64,000 bases of DNA from Candidatus Eiseniibacteriota bacterium (GCA_029262235.1 JAJCZU010000003.1:1-64000), one strand, 5' to 3'; numbered from the stretch's first letter, positions 8,415-19,688 are shown. Translations and numbers: made by a program. Notes: generated by a model not told the origin, from the sequence alone.

Positions 8415-9791
8415 TATGTAAGCCGCGGTACGCAGGCTGTTCAGACCCTTCTTCTTGTTTCTGATCTCACGAATTTCCCTGTACGCATCGACCATCGTCT
8501 GCTCGAGCCCGGAATGCACGAGCGCGGTTTCGTCGACACCGGCGACAAGGCGTTCCTTCAGTCCGCGCGGGTATCTCTTGTCGACGAGATCTTCGGTCGC
8601 GTCGAGCAGGCTCAGGCGCTTCCGTTCATTGATGCGTTTTTCGAGCCGGCCGAACCGCATGTGCGAAAGGTTCTTGCTCCATTCGAAGTACGAAACCGTA
8701 ACACCGCCCGCGTTCATGAAGATGTCGGGCAGAATCAGAACGCCCTTTTTCAGAAGATGCGCTTCAGCGGTCGGCGTGGTCGGCCCGTTCGCCGCTTCGG
8801 CCAGAATCTTCGTCTTGATGTTTTTCATGTTCGTCATGTTGATCTGATTCTCGAGCGCGGACGGGATCAGGATGTCGCATTCGACTTCCAGACAGTCGGT
8901 CCCCTTCTTGGTTGTCTTCGTGCCCGGAAAGCCCGTGATCGAGCCGGTGCGCTTCCGGTACTTGACGAGCTCGCTGATGTCGATCCCCTTGGGATTGTGG
9001 ATCGCGCCGTCCCACTCGCCGATCGAGACGATCAGTGCGCCGTCCTCTTCCTGCAGCGTGCGCGCGGCGTGGTACCCCACGTTCCCGAGACCCTGCACGG
9101 AGACCGTCTTGCCTGCGAGGGTCGTGTCGAGCCCGAGCTTCGCCATGTCGCGCTTGTGCGCGAAGACCTCACGCAGCGCGTAGACGACGCCGAGCCCGGT
9201 CGCCTCGCGACGGCCCCGGATCCCGCCCTGCGTCAGCGGCTTTCCGGTCACGCAGGCGAGGTTGTCGAGCCCGCCGGGATTGAACGTGTCGTATGTGTCG
9301 GCGATCCACGCCATCTCCCGTTCGCCGGTTCCGTAGTCGGGTGCCGGTACGTTGACGCCGGGTCCGATAAACCCTTTGCGTACGAGCTCCATCGTGTAGC
9401 GGCGCGTGATGCGCTCGAGTTCATCCTTCTTGTAATCGCGCGGCCGAATCTTGACGCCGCCCTTCGAGCCGCCGAACGGCACGTTCACGATCGCGCACTT
9501 GTACGTCATGAGGCCCGCGAGCGCCATCACTTCGTCCTGCGTCACCATCGAGCTGTACCGGATGCCGCCCTTGAGCGGTTTCTTGTGATGCGAATGCTCG
9601 GCGCGCCATCCTTCGATGAGCTGGTATTCTTTGCCGATTCTGGCCGGGAACTGCACGTAATACACGTTGTTGCATGCCCGGATCTGCTTCAGCAGACCAT
9701 CGGGCAGATTGACGTGGTTCGCGGCCGTGTCGAATTGCTGGTAGACGATATGATTGAGGTTGAGATCTTCTGTAACGGTACGCCGGGCCAC
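8361..9791 (-). CDS. gdhA: Glutamate dehydrogenase (Glu/Leu/Phe/Val family)
   Basis: The GTG at 9791 with AGGAGGAG just upstream is chosen over the track start at 10148; it gives 476 residues. Family landmarks are clear: the substrate region 'PLKGGIRYSSMVTQDEVMALAGLMTYKCAIVNVPFGG' (quoted loosely) with catalytic Lys, APDYGTGEREMAW, GKPLTQGGIRGR, and the Rossmann motif VQGLGNVGYHAA. The C-terminus AIEKVG...EMGIFP is typical. It interconverts glutamate with 2-oxoglutarate and ammonium; coenzyme preference is not determinable by eye. In an organism with many secreted peptidases a catabolic role is likely. It converges on, and overlaps by 54 nt, the ferredoxin gene. Confidence 0.93.
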   Translation of the reverse strand: MARRTVTEDLNLNHIVYQQFDTAANHVNLPDGLLKQIRACNNVYYVQFPARIGKEYQLIEGWRAEHSHHKKPLKGGIRYSSMVTQDEVMALAGLMTYKCAIVNVPFGGSKGGVKIRPRDYKKDELERITRRYTMELVRKGFIGPGVNVPAPDYGTGEREMAWIADTYDTFNPGGLDNLACVTGKPLTQGGIRGRREATGLGVVYALREVFAHKRDMAKLGLDTTLAGKTVSVQGLGNVGYHAARTLQEEDGALIVSIGEWDGAIHNPKGIDISELVKYRKRTGSITGFPGTKTTKKGTDCLEVECDILIPSALENQINMTNMKNIKTKILAEAANGPTTPTAEAHLLKKGVLILPDIFMNAGGVTVSYFEWSKNLSHMRFGRLEKRINERKRLSLLDATEDLVDKRYPRGLKERLVAGVDETALVHSGLEQTMVDAYREIREIRNKKKGLNSLRTAAYISAIEKVGTSYLEMGIFP

Positions 9792-9979
9792 TGAACTCCT
9801 CCTGTGGACGATCGATCCGTGCAAGATGTCGCAAGTCCCCGAAGCATGCTGGCCAACCCGGGGCCGAATGGACGCATCATACCCTGAAAAGAGGCGGAAG
9901 GGGACGGGGAAAAAGGAAGGAAAGGGAGTGCGCCCGCCGGTGACCGGCTCGTCGGCGAAATCGTGAACGGCGGGGCGTC

Positions 9980-10951
9980 TCAGGCGGGCGGCGTCATTCC
10001 CGCTTTCGCGAGCAGCTCGCGGGCGGCCTGTGTCGGCGTGATCGATCGCGCGGTCACGGCGCTCTCGGCCGCCTCGAGCGCGGCCTTCATGTCGGGGCGC
10101 GCCCGGAAGGAATCGCGAAGGCCCTCGTCGATCATGTCCCAGAGCCACCGCTTCGCCTGGGCGGAGCGCCGCTTCTCGAACGTTCCGGTTTCGCTCTCCG
10201 TGTCTTTGTGCAGAACGATTTTTTCCCAGAGGGAGGCCAGACCGTCGGAGGTGAGTGCGCTGACCGAGAGGACGGGCGGATCCCAGGTCTCGCTTCGCGG
10301 CCGCAGATAGCGGAGAGCGGCGCGATAGTCGCGCTCGGCGGCGCGGGAACGGGCGAGGTTGTCGCCGTCGGCTTTGTTCACCGCCAGAACGTCCGCGAGT
10401 TCGATGATGCCGCGCTTGATCCCCTGGAGTTCGTCGCCTGCGCCGGGGAGGAGCAGCACGACGAACGTGTCGACCATCTCCGCCACCATCGTTTCGCTCT
10501 GGCCGACGCCCACGGTTTCGACGAGCACGATGTCGAAGCCGGCGGCTTCGCAGAGCAGAATCGACTCGCGCGTTCTGCGCCCGACGCCGCCGAGCGTGAG
10601 CGCGCTCGGGGAGGGGCGGATAAACGCTTCTTCGCGCACGGCAAGTTCTCCCATGCGGCTCTTGTCGCCGAGAATGCTCCCGCCCGAGAGCGAGGACGTG
10701 GGGTCGACGGCCAGCACCGCGACCTTGTGTCCTGACTCGATCAGCTGCAGGCCGAGCGTGTTGATCAGCGTGCTCTTGCCGACGCCCGGGATGCCGGTGA
10801 TGCCGACGCGATGGGATTGACCGGTGTTCGGAAGGAGAGTGGCGAGCAGTTCCTGGGCCGCGGCGATATCGGAGGGGCGTGTACTTTCGACAAGCGTGAT
10901 GGCGCGTGCGAGCGCGGTGCGGTCGCCGTTCAGAATTGCGGCGGCCGTCAC
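9980..10951 (-). CDS. meaB: MeaB/ArgK-type GTPase, methylmalonyl-CoA mutase chaperone
   Basis: 323 residues with Walker [10 protein letters not shown], a SIMIBI-class switch region ([19 protein letters not shown]), [14 protein letters not shown] and the guanine motif NKAD. These proteins gate adenosylcobalamin loading onto, and protect, B12-dependent acyl-CoA mutases. The GTG start overlaps the mutase stop (GTGA), so it is translationally coupled to the adjacent mutase gene. The genome therefore has both this stand-alone chaperone and the equivalent GTPase domain built into IcmF. Cytoplasmic. Confidence 0.93.
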   Translation of the reverse strand: MTAAAILNGDRTALARAITLVESTRPSDIAAAQELLATLLPNTGQSHRVGITGIPGVGKSTLINTLGLQLIESGHKVAVLAVDPTSSLSGGSILGDKSRMGELAVREEAFIRPSPSALTLGGVGRRTRESILLCEAAGFDIVLVETVGVGQSETMVAEMVDTFVVLLLPGAGDELQGIKRGIIELADVLAVNKADGDNLARSRAAERDYRAALRYLRPRSETWDPPVLSVSALTSDGLASLWEKIVLHKDTESETGTFEKRRSAQAKRWLWDMIDEGLRDSFRARPDMKAALEAAESAVTARSITPTQAARELLAKAGMTPPA

Positions 10952-13917
10952 GACGGGGGGCTTTCGCTGCCTGCGTCGCTTTCGCTGCCTGCGTCGCTTT
11001 CGAGCAGGTCGAGCAGGGCGAGGGCGGCCTCGGCGATCACGGTTCCGGGGCCGAAGATCGCCACGGCGCCCGCCTTTTCGAGCGCCTCGTAATCCTGGGG
11101 CGGCACCACGCCTCCCACGATCACTTTGATGTCGCCGCGCCCTTCGGCTTCGAGCGCCTTGCGGAGCGCGGGGACGAGCGTAAGATGTCCGGCCGCGAGC
11201 GAGCTGACGCCGACGAGATGCACGTCGTTCTCGACCGCCTGCCGCGCGGTTTCCTCGGGTGTCTGAAAGAGGGGGCCGATGTCGACGTCGAACCCCAGGT
11301 CCGCAAACGCGGTGGCGATGACTTTCTGGCCGCGGTCGTGGCCGTCCTGGCCGATCTTGGCGACGAGAATACGCGGGCGGCGTCCACTCGCCTGGCCGAA
11401 CGCGGCGACGCGCTCGCGCGCCGTCTCGACTGTTTTTGATCCGCCGTCTGCGCCCATTTCGCCTGCGTACACTCCCGAGATCGAATGCGTAACTGCTTTG
11501 TGACGTCCGAACGTCCGCTCGAGCGCGGCGGTCATCTCGCCCACCGTCGCCTCGGCGCGTGCGGCATCGACGCTGAGCGCGAGCAGGTTGCCCTCGCCCG
11601 TCCTTGCCGCCGCTGCCAGCGCCTCGAGCGCCGCGTCCACTTTGGCCGAATCGCGCTCCGAACGCAACTTCTCGAGCCGCGCGATCTGGGTTTCGCGCAC
11701 TTTGGCGTTATCGATGCGGAGCACGTCGACGGGATCTTCCTCGCCCTCGCGCAGCCGATAGCGGTTCACGCCGATGATAGCCTGCTTCCCCGAATCGATC
11801 CGCGCCTGCGTGCGCGCCGAGGCCTCTTCGATGCGCAGCTTCGGGATCCCCTGCTCGATCGCGCGGGTCATGCCGCCGAGCTCGTCGATCTCCCTGATAT
11901 GCGCTTCAGCCTTCTGCACGAGCTCATGGGTCAGGCGCTCGACGAACCAGCTGCCGCCCCACGGATCGATCACGTCGCATGACCCCGACTCTTCCTGGAG
12001 CAGAATCTGCGTGTCGCGCGCGATCGACGCGCTGAAGTCGGTCGGCAGCGCAAGCGCTTCGTCGAATGAATTCGTGTGCAGCGACTGCGTATGCCCGTGC
12101 ACGGCGGCCATTGCCTCGACCGAAGTGCGCACGACGTTGTTGTAGACGTCCTGCGCGGTCAGCGACCATCCCGACGTCTGACAGTGCGTGCGGAGCATGA
12201 GCGACTTCGGGTTCTCCGGCGCGAACTCGGCCTGCATGAGCCGTGCCCACAGCAGTCGCGCGGCCCGCAGCTTCGCGACTTCCATGAAATAGTGCATGCC
12301 GATAGCGAAAAAGAACGAAAGCCGCGGCGCGAAGTCGTCGACCGCGAGCCCCGCGGCCACGCCCGTGCGCACATATTCGATGCCGTCGGCCAGCGTGTAG
12401 GCGAGTTCGAGGTCGGCCGTCGCGCCCGCCTCCTGCATGTGATACCCCGAAATCGAAATGCTGTTGAAGCGCGGCATGTGATTCGATGTGTACTCGAAGA
12501 TGTCGGCCACGATCCGCATCGAAGGACCGGGCGGAAAGATATACGTGTTCCGCACCATGAACTCTTTGAGAACGTCGTTCTGAATCGTGCCGGTCAGCCG
12601 GTCGGGCGCGACGCCCTGTTCTTCGCCCACCACGATGTAAAGCGCAAGGATCGGCAGAACCGCGCCGTTCATCGTCATCGAAACGCTCATCCTGTCGAGC
12701 GGGATCCTGTCGAACAGAATGCGCATGTCGAGGATCGAATCGATGGCGACACCCGCCATGCCGACGTCGCCCGTGACGCGCGGGTGATCGGAGTCGTAGC
12801 CGCGATGTGTGGCGAGATCGAAGGCGACCGAGAGCCCCTTCTGACCGGCGTCCAGATTGCGGCGATAGAACGCGTTCGACTCTTCGGCCGTCGAAAAGCC
12901 CGCGTACTGACGAATCGTCCACGGACGGCGCAGGTACATGGTCGTGTACGGCCCCCGCACGAACGGCGCGAACCCGGGGTGCCCGCCGAGATGGTCGACG
13001 CCGGCAATGTCTTCCTGTGTGTAGCGCGGACGGATCGTGATCCCTTCGGGCGTTACGTCGGGAGCACCCGTCGACTGCATGGCATTCGTCGCTCCCGCTG
13101 CACTCAGCGCTTCCGCCGTGTTCGGGAGCTGGTCGTATGCAAGATCGCGAAGCGCGTCCGGCGCGTTCGCGCGCGCGATTTCCCATGCGCTCTGCGCGAT
13201 GCGCGTCGTCATTTCTTCTACATAATAGGAGCCGGCGGCGGGATCGAACGTGCGCCCCACGTGCGCCTCTTCCATCAGGATGCGCGGCGTATTGAGCGCG
13301 AGCCGGCGCGCGAGCGGGGTGCCGCCCTTCTCGTGCGAGTCGAACGGCTCGACGGTCACGAGCTCCGCGTTCCCCGCGAGACCGGCAAACGCCTGGGTCG
13401 TGCCGCGCAGCGCGTTCCGCCACGGCTGGCCCTCTCGATACGATTCGTGCGAAGTTGTGCTGCGATACGTGATCGGCCCGTGGCGAAGCCCGAGCGCCCG
13501 CACCACTTTGAAAACGAGAATGCGGGCCGCGCGAAACTTCGCGATCGTCAGAAAAATGTCCTGGTGAGACGTAAGCGTAATCGCGCCTTCGATCATGGGC
13601 GGGGGGCCGGCGGGACCGGACGGATCCGCAGCCGCGATCTCGGTGAACAGGTCTGTGAGAATCGCGGCGAGTTCTTCAGACGAGGTCTTTTCTTCGGCGT
13701 GCGCGACAGCATCGGACAGATCGATCGGGATCGATTCGCCGAGGCGTCCGTCAGGAGAGTCTTGCTCGTTGATGTACGGCACCGGTTCGAACGGCCCCGG
13801 CGCGCTCGCTTCCGTGTAGAGCGGCTCGCGGTCGAGCCCGTCACGATGCGAGCGGAGCGACTCGAACGGGGTCTCCCCCAGCTCTTTCAGTACGCGTTCT
13901 TTCCAGCGATCGGTCAA
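10948..13917 (-). CDS. mcmA: Methylmalonyl-CoA mutase: shortened small subunit fused to full large subunit
   Basis: The track ORF (10948-15795) merges an antisense-frame shadow; coding sense begins at TTG 13917, 20 nt after the icmF stop, giving about 989 residues against about 720 for a large subunit. Residues 1-35 ([17 protein letters not shown]...PLYT) match the start of the MutA small subunit, and about 90-290 match the second half of its TIM barrel ([41 protein letters not shown]). The first half of that barrel is missing. From about residue 315 a complete large subunit follows ([34 protein letters not shown]) and a B12 domain ([15 protein letters not shown]). It interconverts (R)-methylmalonyl- and succinyl-CoA. 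An 18-bp duplication encodes the C-terminal SDAGSE repeat. Confidence 0.9.
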   Translation of the reverse strand: MTDRWKERVLKELGETPFESLRSHRDGLDREPLYTEASAPGPFEPVPYINEQDSPDGRLGESIPIDLSDAVAHAEEKTSSEELAAILTDLFTEIAAADPSGPAGPPPMIEGAITLTSHQDIFLTIAKFRAARILVFKVVRALGLRHGPITYRSTTSHESYREGQPWRNALRGTTQAFAGLAGNAELVTVEPFDSHEKGGTPLARRLALNTPRILMEEAHVGRTFDPAAGSYYVEEMTTRIAQSAWEIARANAPDALRDLAYDQLPNTAEALSAAGATNAMQSTGAPDVTPEGITIRPRYTQEDIAGVDHLGGHPGFAPFVRGPYTTMYLRRPWTIRQYAGFSTAEESNAFYRRNLDAGQKGLSVAFDLATHRGYDSDHPRVTGDVGMAGVAIDSILDMRILFDRIPLDRMSVSMTMNGAVLPILALYIVVGEEQGVAPDRLTGTIQNDVLKEFMVRNTYIFPPGPSMRIVADIFEYTSNHMPRFNSISISGYHMQEAGATADLELAYTLADGIEYVRTGVAAGLAVDDFAPRLSFFFAIGMHYFMEVAKLRAARLLWARLMQAEFAPENPKSLMLRTHCQTSGWSLTAQDVYNNVVRTSVEAMAAVHGHTQSLHTNSFDEALALPTDFSASIARDTQILLQEESGSCDVIDPWGGSWFVERLTHELVQKAEAHIREIDELGGMTRAIEQGIPKLRIEEASARTQARIDSGKQAIIGVNRYRLREGEEDPVDVLRIDNAKVRETQIARLEKLRSERDSAKVDAALEALAAAARTGEGNLLALSVDAARAEATVGEMTAALERTFGRHKAVTHSISGVYAGEMGADGGSKTVETARERVAAFGQASGRRPRILVAKIGQDGHDRGQKVIATAFADLGFDVDIGPLFQTPEETARQAVENDVHLVGVSSLAAGHLTLVPALRKALEAEGRGDIKVIVGGVVPPQDYEALEKAGAVAIFGPGTVIAEAALALLDLLESDAGSESDAGSESPPS
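10961..10996. repeat. Two perfect 18-bp tandem repeats inside the mutase 3' end
   Basis: CTTTCGCTGCCTGCGTCG occurs twice in a row (10961-10978 and 10979-10996), encoding the doubled SDAGSE hexapeptide in the mutase tail. The unit is a multiple of three so the frame is kept; it looks like a recent slippage duplication. Confidence 0.8.
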
Positions 13918-13937
13918 GGAAGTCTCGTGATTGGGGG

Positions 13938-16900
13938 TTACATGTTGCGGCGGTACTGGCCGCCGACCTGATACAACGCGGACGAAATCTGCCCGAGCGA
14001 GGCGACTTTCGTAACCTGCATGAGCGATTCGAAGATGTTGCCGCCCTCGACCGCCGTCTTCTTGAGGTCCGCGATCGCGCCCTCGATCGTGCTTTCGTTC
14101 CGCGCCTGAAACGCACGAAGCGAGTGAATCGCGTATTCCTTTTCGTCGGTCGTCGAGCGGATGACTTCCTCGGGAATGATCGTCGGCGATCCCCTGGAAT
14201 CGAGGAACGTGTTGACGCCGATGATCGGCATGTCGCCCGAGTGCTTGCGCGACTCGTAATAGAGCGACTCTTCCTGAATCTTCGTGCGCTGGTACATGCG
14301 TTCCATTGCGCCGAGCACGCCTCCGCGTTCCGAAATCGACCGGAACTCCTCGAGTACGGCCTTCTCCACGAGGTCCGTCAGTTCGTCGATGATGAACGCA
14401 CCCTGCAGCGGGTTCTCGTTCGACGAAAGGCCGAGTTCCTTGTTGATGATGAGCTGAATGGCAAGCGCGCGGCGCACGCTCTCTTCGGTCGGCGTCGTGA
14501 TTGCTTCGTCGTATGCGTTCGTGTGCAGCGAATTGCAGTTGTCGTTCAGCGCGTAGAGCGCCTGGAGCGTCGTGCGAATGTCGTTGAACGCGATCTCCTG
14601 CGCGTGGAGCGAACGTCCGCTCGTCTGCACGTGATACTTGAGTTTCTGGGAGCGCGCGTTGCCGCCGTACTTCCTGCGGATCGCCTTCGCCCAGATTCGG
14701 CGCGCGACGCGGCCGATCACGGAGTACTCCGGATCGAGCCCGTTCGAGAAGAAGAACGAGAGGTTCGGCGCGAAGTCGTCGATGTTCATGCCGCGTGACA
14801 GATAGTACTCGACGAACGTGAAGCCGTTCGCGAGTGTGAACGCGAGCTGCGTGATCGGGTTCGCGCCGGCTTCGGCAATGTGATAACCCGAAATCGAAAC
14901 CGAGTAGAAGTTGCGCACGTTCTCGCGAATGAAGTAGTCCTGAATGTCGCCCATCATGCGCAGCGCGAATTCCGTCGAGAAAATACACGTGTTCTGCGCC
15001 TGATCCTCTTTCAGGATGTCGGCCTGTACCGTGCCGCGCACTTTCGTGAGCGTGTCGGCCTTGATCTTTTCGTACGTTTCGCGCTCGAGCACTTCGTCGC
15101 CGGAGACGCCGAGCAGCATCGTGCCGAGGCCGTCGTTCCCTTCGGGGAGATCGCCCTGGTAATGCGGGCGGGGAGCGCCGCGCTTCGCGTAGAGCGCGTC
15201 GATCTTCAGCTCGACCTCGTCGGTCATGCCGTTCGCGCGGATATACGTTTCGCACTGCTGGTCGATCGCCGCGTTCAGGAAGAACGCGAGCAGCATCGGC
15301 GCGGGGCCGTTGATCGTCATCGAAACCGAAGTCGACGGGTCGGCGAGATCGAAGCCCGAGTAGAGCTTCTTCGCGTCGTCGACCGTCGCGATGCTGACGC
15401 CCGAGTTCCCGACCTTGCCGTAGATGTCGGGGCGCGGGTCGGGATCTTCGCCGTAGAGCGTCACCGAGTCGAACGCGGTCGAGAGCCGCTTCGCCGGCAG
15501 GCCCTTCGATACATAATGAAAGCGTTTGTTCGTGCGCTCGGGGCCGCCTTCGCCCGCGAACATGCGCGCGGGGTCTTCGCCCTGGCGCTTCAGCGGAAAG
15601 ACACCGGCGGCGTACGGGAAGTGCCCCGGCACGTTTTCGGTCAGGATCCAGCGCAGCACGTCGCCCCAGTCGCGGTACTTCGGCAGCACCACCTTCGGGA
15701 TCTTGAGACGCGAAAGCGACTCGCTGTAGAGATCGAGCTTGATCGTCTTGTCGCGCACTTTGAATTCGTACTGGTCGGCCGTGTAACGCGCGCATGTTGC
15801 CGGCCAGTTCTGCAAATGGCCCTTGCAGTCGTAGTCGAGGCGCGCGAGAAGTTCGTCATACTTCGTGATCAGGGCGCGCACGGCGTCCGAGTCATCGTCA
15901 CGCGCGTCGATCGGCTGTGCGACCGGCTCGTCCGGGGCGGGCCCGCCGCTCGGGGCCACGCCCTTCGCCGCAACCGGTGCCGTCGTTTCGCCGCGAAGCG
16001 AGTGAATCGCACCCGCCAGCCTGTACATCTCGGCAGCAGTCGCGGACTGCGCGTCGACGAAGCGCGCGTACTCGTCGCTGTTCTCGACGATCTCGGCGAG
16101 ATAGCGCACGCGCTCGGGCGGAATGATGTGCTGCTTCTGGCTCATCTTGTCCGAGATCGCGAAGCTCGATGCGAGATCCGCCCCCGTACGTTCCACGATC
16201 TTGTCGAGCAGCGCTTTATAGAGCCGGTGCATGCCGGGATCGTTGAACTGCGACGCGATCGTGCCGTATACGGGCAGGCTGTCGTCTTCCGCGTCGAACA
16301 TCTGGTGATTGCGTTTGTACTGCTTGCGCACATCGCGCAGCGCGTCGAGCGAGCCGCGCTTTTCGAACTTGTTGATCGCGATCATGTCGGCGAAGTCGAG
16401 CATGTCGATCTTCTCGAGCTGCGTCGCCGCGCCGTACTCGGCCGTCATGACGTAGAGCGAAACGTTGCTGTGCTCCACGATCTCCGTGTCGCTCTGCCCG
16501 ATGCCCGACGTTTCGACGACGATCAGATCGAACCCGGCCGCTTTGCAGATGTCGATCGACTCCTGCACATGCTTGCTGAGCGCGAGATTCGACTGGCGCG
16601 TGGCGAGCGAGCGCATGTAGACGCGCGGATTGTGAATCGAGTTCATCCGAATGCGGTCGCCGAGCAGTGCACCGCCCGTTTTGCGCTTCGAAGGATCAAC
16701 GCTGATCACGGCGATCGTCTTCTCCGGGAAGTCCGCCAGGAAGCGGCGCACGAATTCGTCGACGAGCGACGACTTCCCCGCGCCCCCCGGACCCGTGATG
16801 CCGAGCACCGGAATCTTCCTGCCCGTCGTCAGCTTTTCGATCTCGGCTGCGAAGCCGTCCGCGTCGGTCGGGAAGTTCTCGGCGACCGAGATAAGCTGCG

Positions 16901-17396
16901 CGATCGACCGCGGGTCCCGCTTCGAAAGCGTCTCCCACTCGCCGTTCACGGGCGGCACTTTCGTCTGGAAATCGCACTTCGCGAGCAGGTCGTTGATCAT
17001 CCCCTGGAGGCCGAGCTCGCGGCCGTCGTCAGGCGAGTAGATGCGGTCGATTCCGTACGCGTGCAGCTCTTCGATCTCGGTCGGCAGAATCGTGCCGCCG
17101 CCGCCGCCGAAGAGCCTGATGTTCGCGCCGCGTTCTTTCAATAAGTCGTGGATATATTTGAAGTACTCGACGTGGCCGCCCTGGTACGACGTGATCGCGA
17201 TCCCCTGCGCGTCTTCCTGAATCGCGCATTCCACGATTTCGAGCGCCGACCGGTTGTGCCCGAGATGAATGACCTCGGCGCCCGACGCCTGCAGAATCCG
17301 TCTCATGATGTTGATCGCGGCGTCGTGGCCGTCGAACAGCGAGGCCGCGGTCACGATCCGGATCGGGTGCTTCGGTTTGTATGCTTCAATCTTCAT
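13938..17396 (-). CDS. icmF: Fused isobutyryl-CoA mutase IcmF (B12 domain, GTPase chaperone, mutase)
   Basis: 1152 residues in the IcmF order: B12-binding domain about 1-150 ([24 protein letters not shown]), MeaI-type G domain about 160-410 ([46 protein letters not shown]), linker, then the substrate-binding TIM barrel about 560-1150 ([42 protein letters not shown]). It interconverts isobutyryl- and n-butyryl-CoA (some members isovaleryl/pivalyl). The fused GTPase performs its own cofactor gating. First gene of the icmF-mcmA-meaB run, with a possible -10 (TATACT) about 50 nt upstream. Suggests use of branched or odd-chain acyl-CoA from amino-acid breakdown. Confidence 0.95.
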   Translation of the reverse strand: MKIEAYKPKHPIRIVTAASLFDGHDAAINIMRRILQASGAEVIHLGHNRSALEIVECAIQEDAQGIAITSYQGGHVEYFKYIHDLLKERGANIRLFGGGGGTILPTEIEELHAYGIDRIYSPDDGRELGLQGMINDLLAKCDFQTKVPPVNGEWETLSKRDPRSIAQLISVAENFPTDADGFAAEIEKLTTGRKIPVLGITGPGGAGKSSLVDEFVRRFLADFPEKTIAVISVDPSKRKTGGALLGDRIRMNSIHNPRVYMRSLATRQSNLALSKHVQESIDICKAAGFDLIVVETSGIGQSDTEIVEHSNVSLYVMTAEYGAATQLEKIDMLDFADMIAINKFEKRGSLDALRDVRKQYKRNHQMFDAEDDSLPVYGTIASQFNDPGMHRLYKALLDKIVERTGADLASSFAISDKMSQKQHIIPPERVRYLAEIVENSDEYARFVDAQSATAAEMYRLAGAIHSLRGETTAPVAAKGVAPSGGPAPDEPVAQPIDARDDDSDAVRALITKYDELLARLDYDCKGHLQNWPATCARYTADQYEFKVRDKTIKLDLYSESLSRLKIPKVVLPKYRDWGDVLRWILTENVPGHFPYAAGVFPLKRQGEDPARMFAGEGGPERTNKRFHYVSKGLPAKRLSTAFDSVTLYGEDPDPRPDIYGKVGNSGVSIATVDDAKKLYSGFDLADPSTSVSMTINGPAPMLLAFFLNAAIDQQCETYIRANGMTDEVELKIDALYAKRGAPRPHYQGDLPEGNDGLGTMLLGVSGDEVLERETYEKIKADTLTKVRGTVQADILKEDQAQNTCIFSTEFALRMMGDIQDYFIRENVRNFYSVSISGYHIAEAGANPITQLAFTLANGFTFVEYYLSRGMNIDDFAPNLSFFFSNGLDPEYSVIGRVARRIWAKAIRRKYGGNARSQKLKYHVQTSGRSLHAQEIAFNDIRTTLQALYALNDNCNSLHTNAYDEAITTPTEESVRRALAIQLIINKELGLSSNENPLQGAFIIDELTDLVEKAVLEEFRSISERGGVLGAMERMYQRTKIQEESLYYESRKHSGDMPIIGVNTFLDSRGSPTIIPEEVIRSTTDEKEYAIHSLRAFQARNESTIEGAIADLKKTAVEGGNIFESLMQVTKVASLGQISSALYQVGGQYRRNM

Positions 17397-17447
17397 AACT
17401 TCAATCGCTGAAAGGGGTTTACACGGGGCAAACGGGTGCCCGAATCA

Positions 17448-17453
17448 GTATAG
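17448..17453 (-). promoter_or_regulatory. Possible -10 box (TATACT) for the icmF operon
   Basis: On the minus strand TATACT lies about 50 nt upstream of the icmF ATG in the 90-nt divergent gap. No good -35 hexamer at 16-18 nt, so the call rests on the -10 and position alone. Confidence 0.3.
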
Positions 17454-17486
17454 CACCAAACGCGGCGCATCCGGTAGGATCGATCC

Positions 17487-18080
17487 ATGGCGCGCGCCCC
17501 TTCATTTAAGAAGATTCACAGCGACATTCTTAGCTGCACAGTCTGCGCCGAGCATCTGCCGCTCGGCCCCCGCCCCGTACTCCAGATCAACCCGAAGGCG
17601 CGCGTACTGATCGCGGGCCAGGCGCCCGGAAGCCGCGTGCACGAAACCGGCGTCCCGTTCCAGGATCCGTCCGGCAATCGGCTGCGTGACTGGATGGGCG
17701 TTGATGAGGATGTGTTCTACGACGCGAAGCGGATCGCGATTCTGCCGATGGGGTTCTGCTTTCCGGGCACGGGGAAGTCAGGTGACCTGCCGCCGCGCCC
17801 CGAGTGCGCCGAAGCGTGGCGCGAAGCCGTGCTCGCCAAACTCGTGAACATCGAGTTCACGATCGTGCTCGGAAAGTACGCGCAGGATTATCATCTGGCC
17901 GGCGACGGCCGCGCGAAGCGCTCGGTGACCGATGTCGTCGCAGACTGGAAATCGCACTGGCCAGAGGCGCTTGCACTCCCGCATCCCAGCCCCCGAAATC
18001 AGATCTGGCTCAAGAAGAATCCGTGGTTCGAGAAGGACGTGCTGCCGAAGCTGAAGCGGCGTGTGAAGGCGCTGATCTGA
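17487..18080 (+). CDS. Uracil-DNA glycosylase family protein
   Basis: 197 residues. The GQAPGSRVHETGVPF motif near residue 45 and HPSPRN near the C-terminus are the two active-site motifs of the UDG superfamily; the family removes uracil or related damaged bases from DNA. An N-terminal CTVC pair and a later Cys (GFCFPG) are present, but the full four-Cys iron-sulfur pattern of family 4 is not obvious. DWMGVDEDVFYD follows motif A, as in the proteobacterial 'uracil-DNA glycosylase family' subgroup. Transcribed alone, divergent from icmF. Confidence 0.8.
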   Translation: MARAPSFKKIHSDILSCTVCAEHLPLGPRPVLQINPKARVLIAGQAPGSRVHETGVPFQDPSGNRLRDWMGVDEDVFYDAKRIAILPMGFCFPGTGKSGDLPPRPECAEAWREAVLAKLVNIEFTIVLGKYAQDYHLAGDGRAKRSVTDVVADWKSHWPEALALPHPSPRNQIWLKKNPWFEKDVLPKLKRRVKALI

Positions 18081-18113
18081 GCGAAGGTCTGCGGAGGGGG
18101 GAGGCGACCGGAG

Positions 18114-19670
18114 CTAGCGAATCACCGTCAGCTTGTGCGTCTCCGTACGTGTTCCGAAGTTGAATCGCGCGAAGTAGACGCCCTTCGCGACCGCGCGGCC
18201 GGATGCGTCGTCGCCGTCCCAGGTGAGGGTGCCCGGCGCAGCTTGCCCTGCCGCGCCATCGCTGATCGAGGATCGAATCGACCGCACCATTCTACCCCGA
18301 ATATCGAACACGTCGATGCGCGCAACCGGAGTTCCCGGCACAATCGCGAATGCGAACGTGCGCGTGCTCGGGTTCGGCGAAACGAGCACGCGAAGCCCGC
18401 TTGCGGGGAGCGCATTCGTCGTGCCGGCATCGCCTGCTTCCCCCATGCCATCCGCAACATATGTCGGCACGTCACGCGTCAGTCGTACGATGTTGTTCCC
18501 GCGTTTCGCGATGATGCGCGGGACATCGCTCGCGTCGAGGTTCAGGAAGGGCGCGCCGAGGTCCTTCGAGTCGGCAATGAGTTCCTGCACCCAGACGCTG
18601 TCTTCGACCCTGCTGTAGACCAGCATGCCGAGTGTCGGGCAGTAGAGGGAGCACGGGTCAGCAGGTCCAGGCGGACCGAACGTGCAATAGAACGCGCAGT
18701 TGTCACAGAACGGACTGCCGAGTGATCGCGTGAAGAGAGTGTGCGGCTCGAGCATCGAGTCGAAGTCCCAGCTCTTCGCGGTCCGATCAAACGGATACTC
18801 TCCCGGTGCGCTGACCCCGCCGACCGACCAGTTCCCTGCCGATCGCTCGCGAATCCGCGCGTACCCGTCTCCGCAATCGATACCGTCAAGGACATATTCC
18901 GAACTCAGGACTCGCAGGGAACCGTCGGGGAGCGATCTCAGGTCGAGCAATGTCATGCTCCAGTCGAAGTCATTGGCGATCGTATCCAGAGGCGATGTGG
19001 GAAATGGCGGGCTCCCTCGCACGAGATAGCTCGGATTCGATCCGACGCGCATATGGGCGACGACGTGCACGGAATCCGATGCGTCGACCGCGATGACGGC
19101 GCTCTGAGTCCTGGTCAGGAGAGCGATGCTGTTGCAGCTCCAGTTTCCGATCCCCTGATCGCTGCAGTAGTAACTCGTGTCGCCGGGAGAGTCTGTCGAA
19201 GAGAAGGCCGCGTGCGGGTTGCTCGCGGAATCGAAGGCCAGCGACACCGAGTAGGGCGTGGTTGTGTCGACGAGCGCGGATTGCCACGCGGCACCCGTTC
19301 GGCGCGCGAAGTAGAGATCGCCGAATGCCCTCATGAGCACTCCGAGATCGCCGTTCGGCGCAACCTGGATATCCATGGCCCCGAATCCGCTGCCCGTCAT
19401 GATCGTGTCGAAGATGATCGAGTCCCCGACGACCAGGCCATGGATCGCGTCGTTGCCTCCCGTAAGTACGAGGTGAAGGGCTTCGCTCGAATCGGCCACC
19501 ACGTCTCGCAGCTTACCCGTGAACGGGGCGAGCGTCTGTTCCTGCCATGTGAAGTCGGCGGAAGCAGGATTCGGGCCTGACATGGATCCAAGCAGAATCA
19601 GAAACGCCGCGCCAAGCGCCTGTCTCATTGCCTGCGGTCCAGCTGCGCGGAGAGTGTCGCGGAGGTACAT
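18114..19670 (-). CDS. Exported paralogous protein with Cys-rich loop and FlgD-like sorting domain (copy 1)
   Basis: 518 residues. The start at 19670 follows AAAGGAC; a later ATG at 19628 would also leave a signal peptide (LGAAFLILLG...ASA). The mature part begins ADFTWQEQ, identical in the next gene. The body alternates short strands with S-S/D-G patterns resembling a beta-propeller ('APNGDLGVL', 'DSASNPHAAF', 'LPDGSLRVL'), carries a Cys-rich loop (FCDNCAFYCTFG...CSLYC), and ends in a FlgD-like Ig domain (IDVFDIRGRMVRS, GVYFARF, KLTVIR). No catalytic motif seen. Tandem with copy 2 immediately upstream, only 18 nt apart, so probably a recent duplication and one transcript. Function unknown; extracellular. 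Confidence 0.8.
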   Translation of the reverse strand: MYLRDTLRAAGPQAMRQALGAAFLILLGSMSGPNPASADFTWQEQTLAPFTGKLRDVVADSSEALHLVLTGGNDAIHGLVVGDSIIFDTIMTGSGFGAMDIQVAPNGDLGVLMRAFGDLYFARRTGAAWQSALVDTTTPYSVSLAFDSASNPHAAFSSTDSPGDTSYYCSDQGIGNWSCNSIALLTRTQSAVIAVDASDSVHVVAHMRVGSNPSYLVRGSPPFPTSPLDTIANDFDWSMTLLDLRSLPDGSLRVLSSEYVLDGIDCGDGYARIRERSAGNWSVGGVSAPGEYPFDRTAKSWDFDSMLEPHTLFTRSLGSPFCDNCAFYCTFGPPGPADPCSLYCPTLGMLVYSRVEDSVWVQELIADSKDLGAPFLNLDASDVPRIIAKRGNNIVRLTRDVPTYVADGMGEAGDAGTTNALPASGLRVLVSPNPSTRTFAFAIVPGTPVARIDVFDIRGRMVRSIRSSISDGAAGQAAPGTLTWDGDDASGRAVAKGVYFARFNFGTRTETHKLTVIR

Positions 19671-19688
19671 CGAAGTGTTGTCCTTTGG

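Noticed and set aside
12076-13971. 631-residue plus-strand ORF opposite the methylmalonyl-CoA mutase
   Set aside because: Same mirror-frame effect; composition is dominated by Arg and lacks any domain signature, and it would cover the intact mutase coding sequence.
14880-17144. 754-residue plus-strand ORF opposite icmF
   Set aside because: Arg/His/Val-rich translation with no recognisable motif; it is the antisense mirror frame of a strongly conserved gene in GC-rich DNA.
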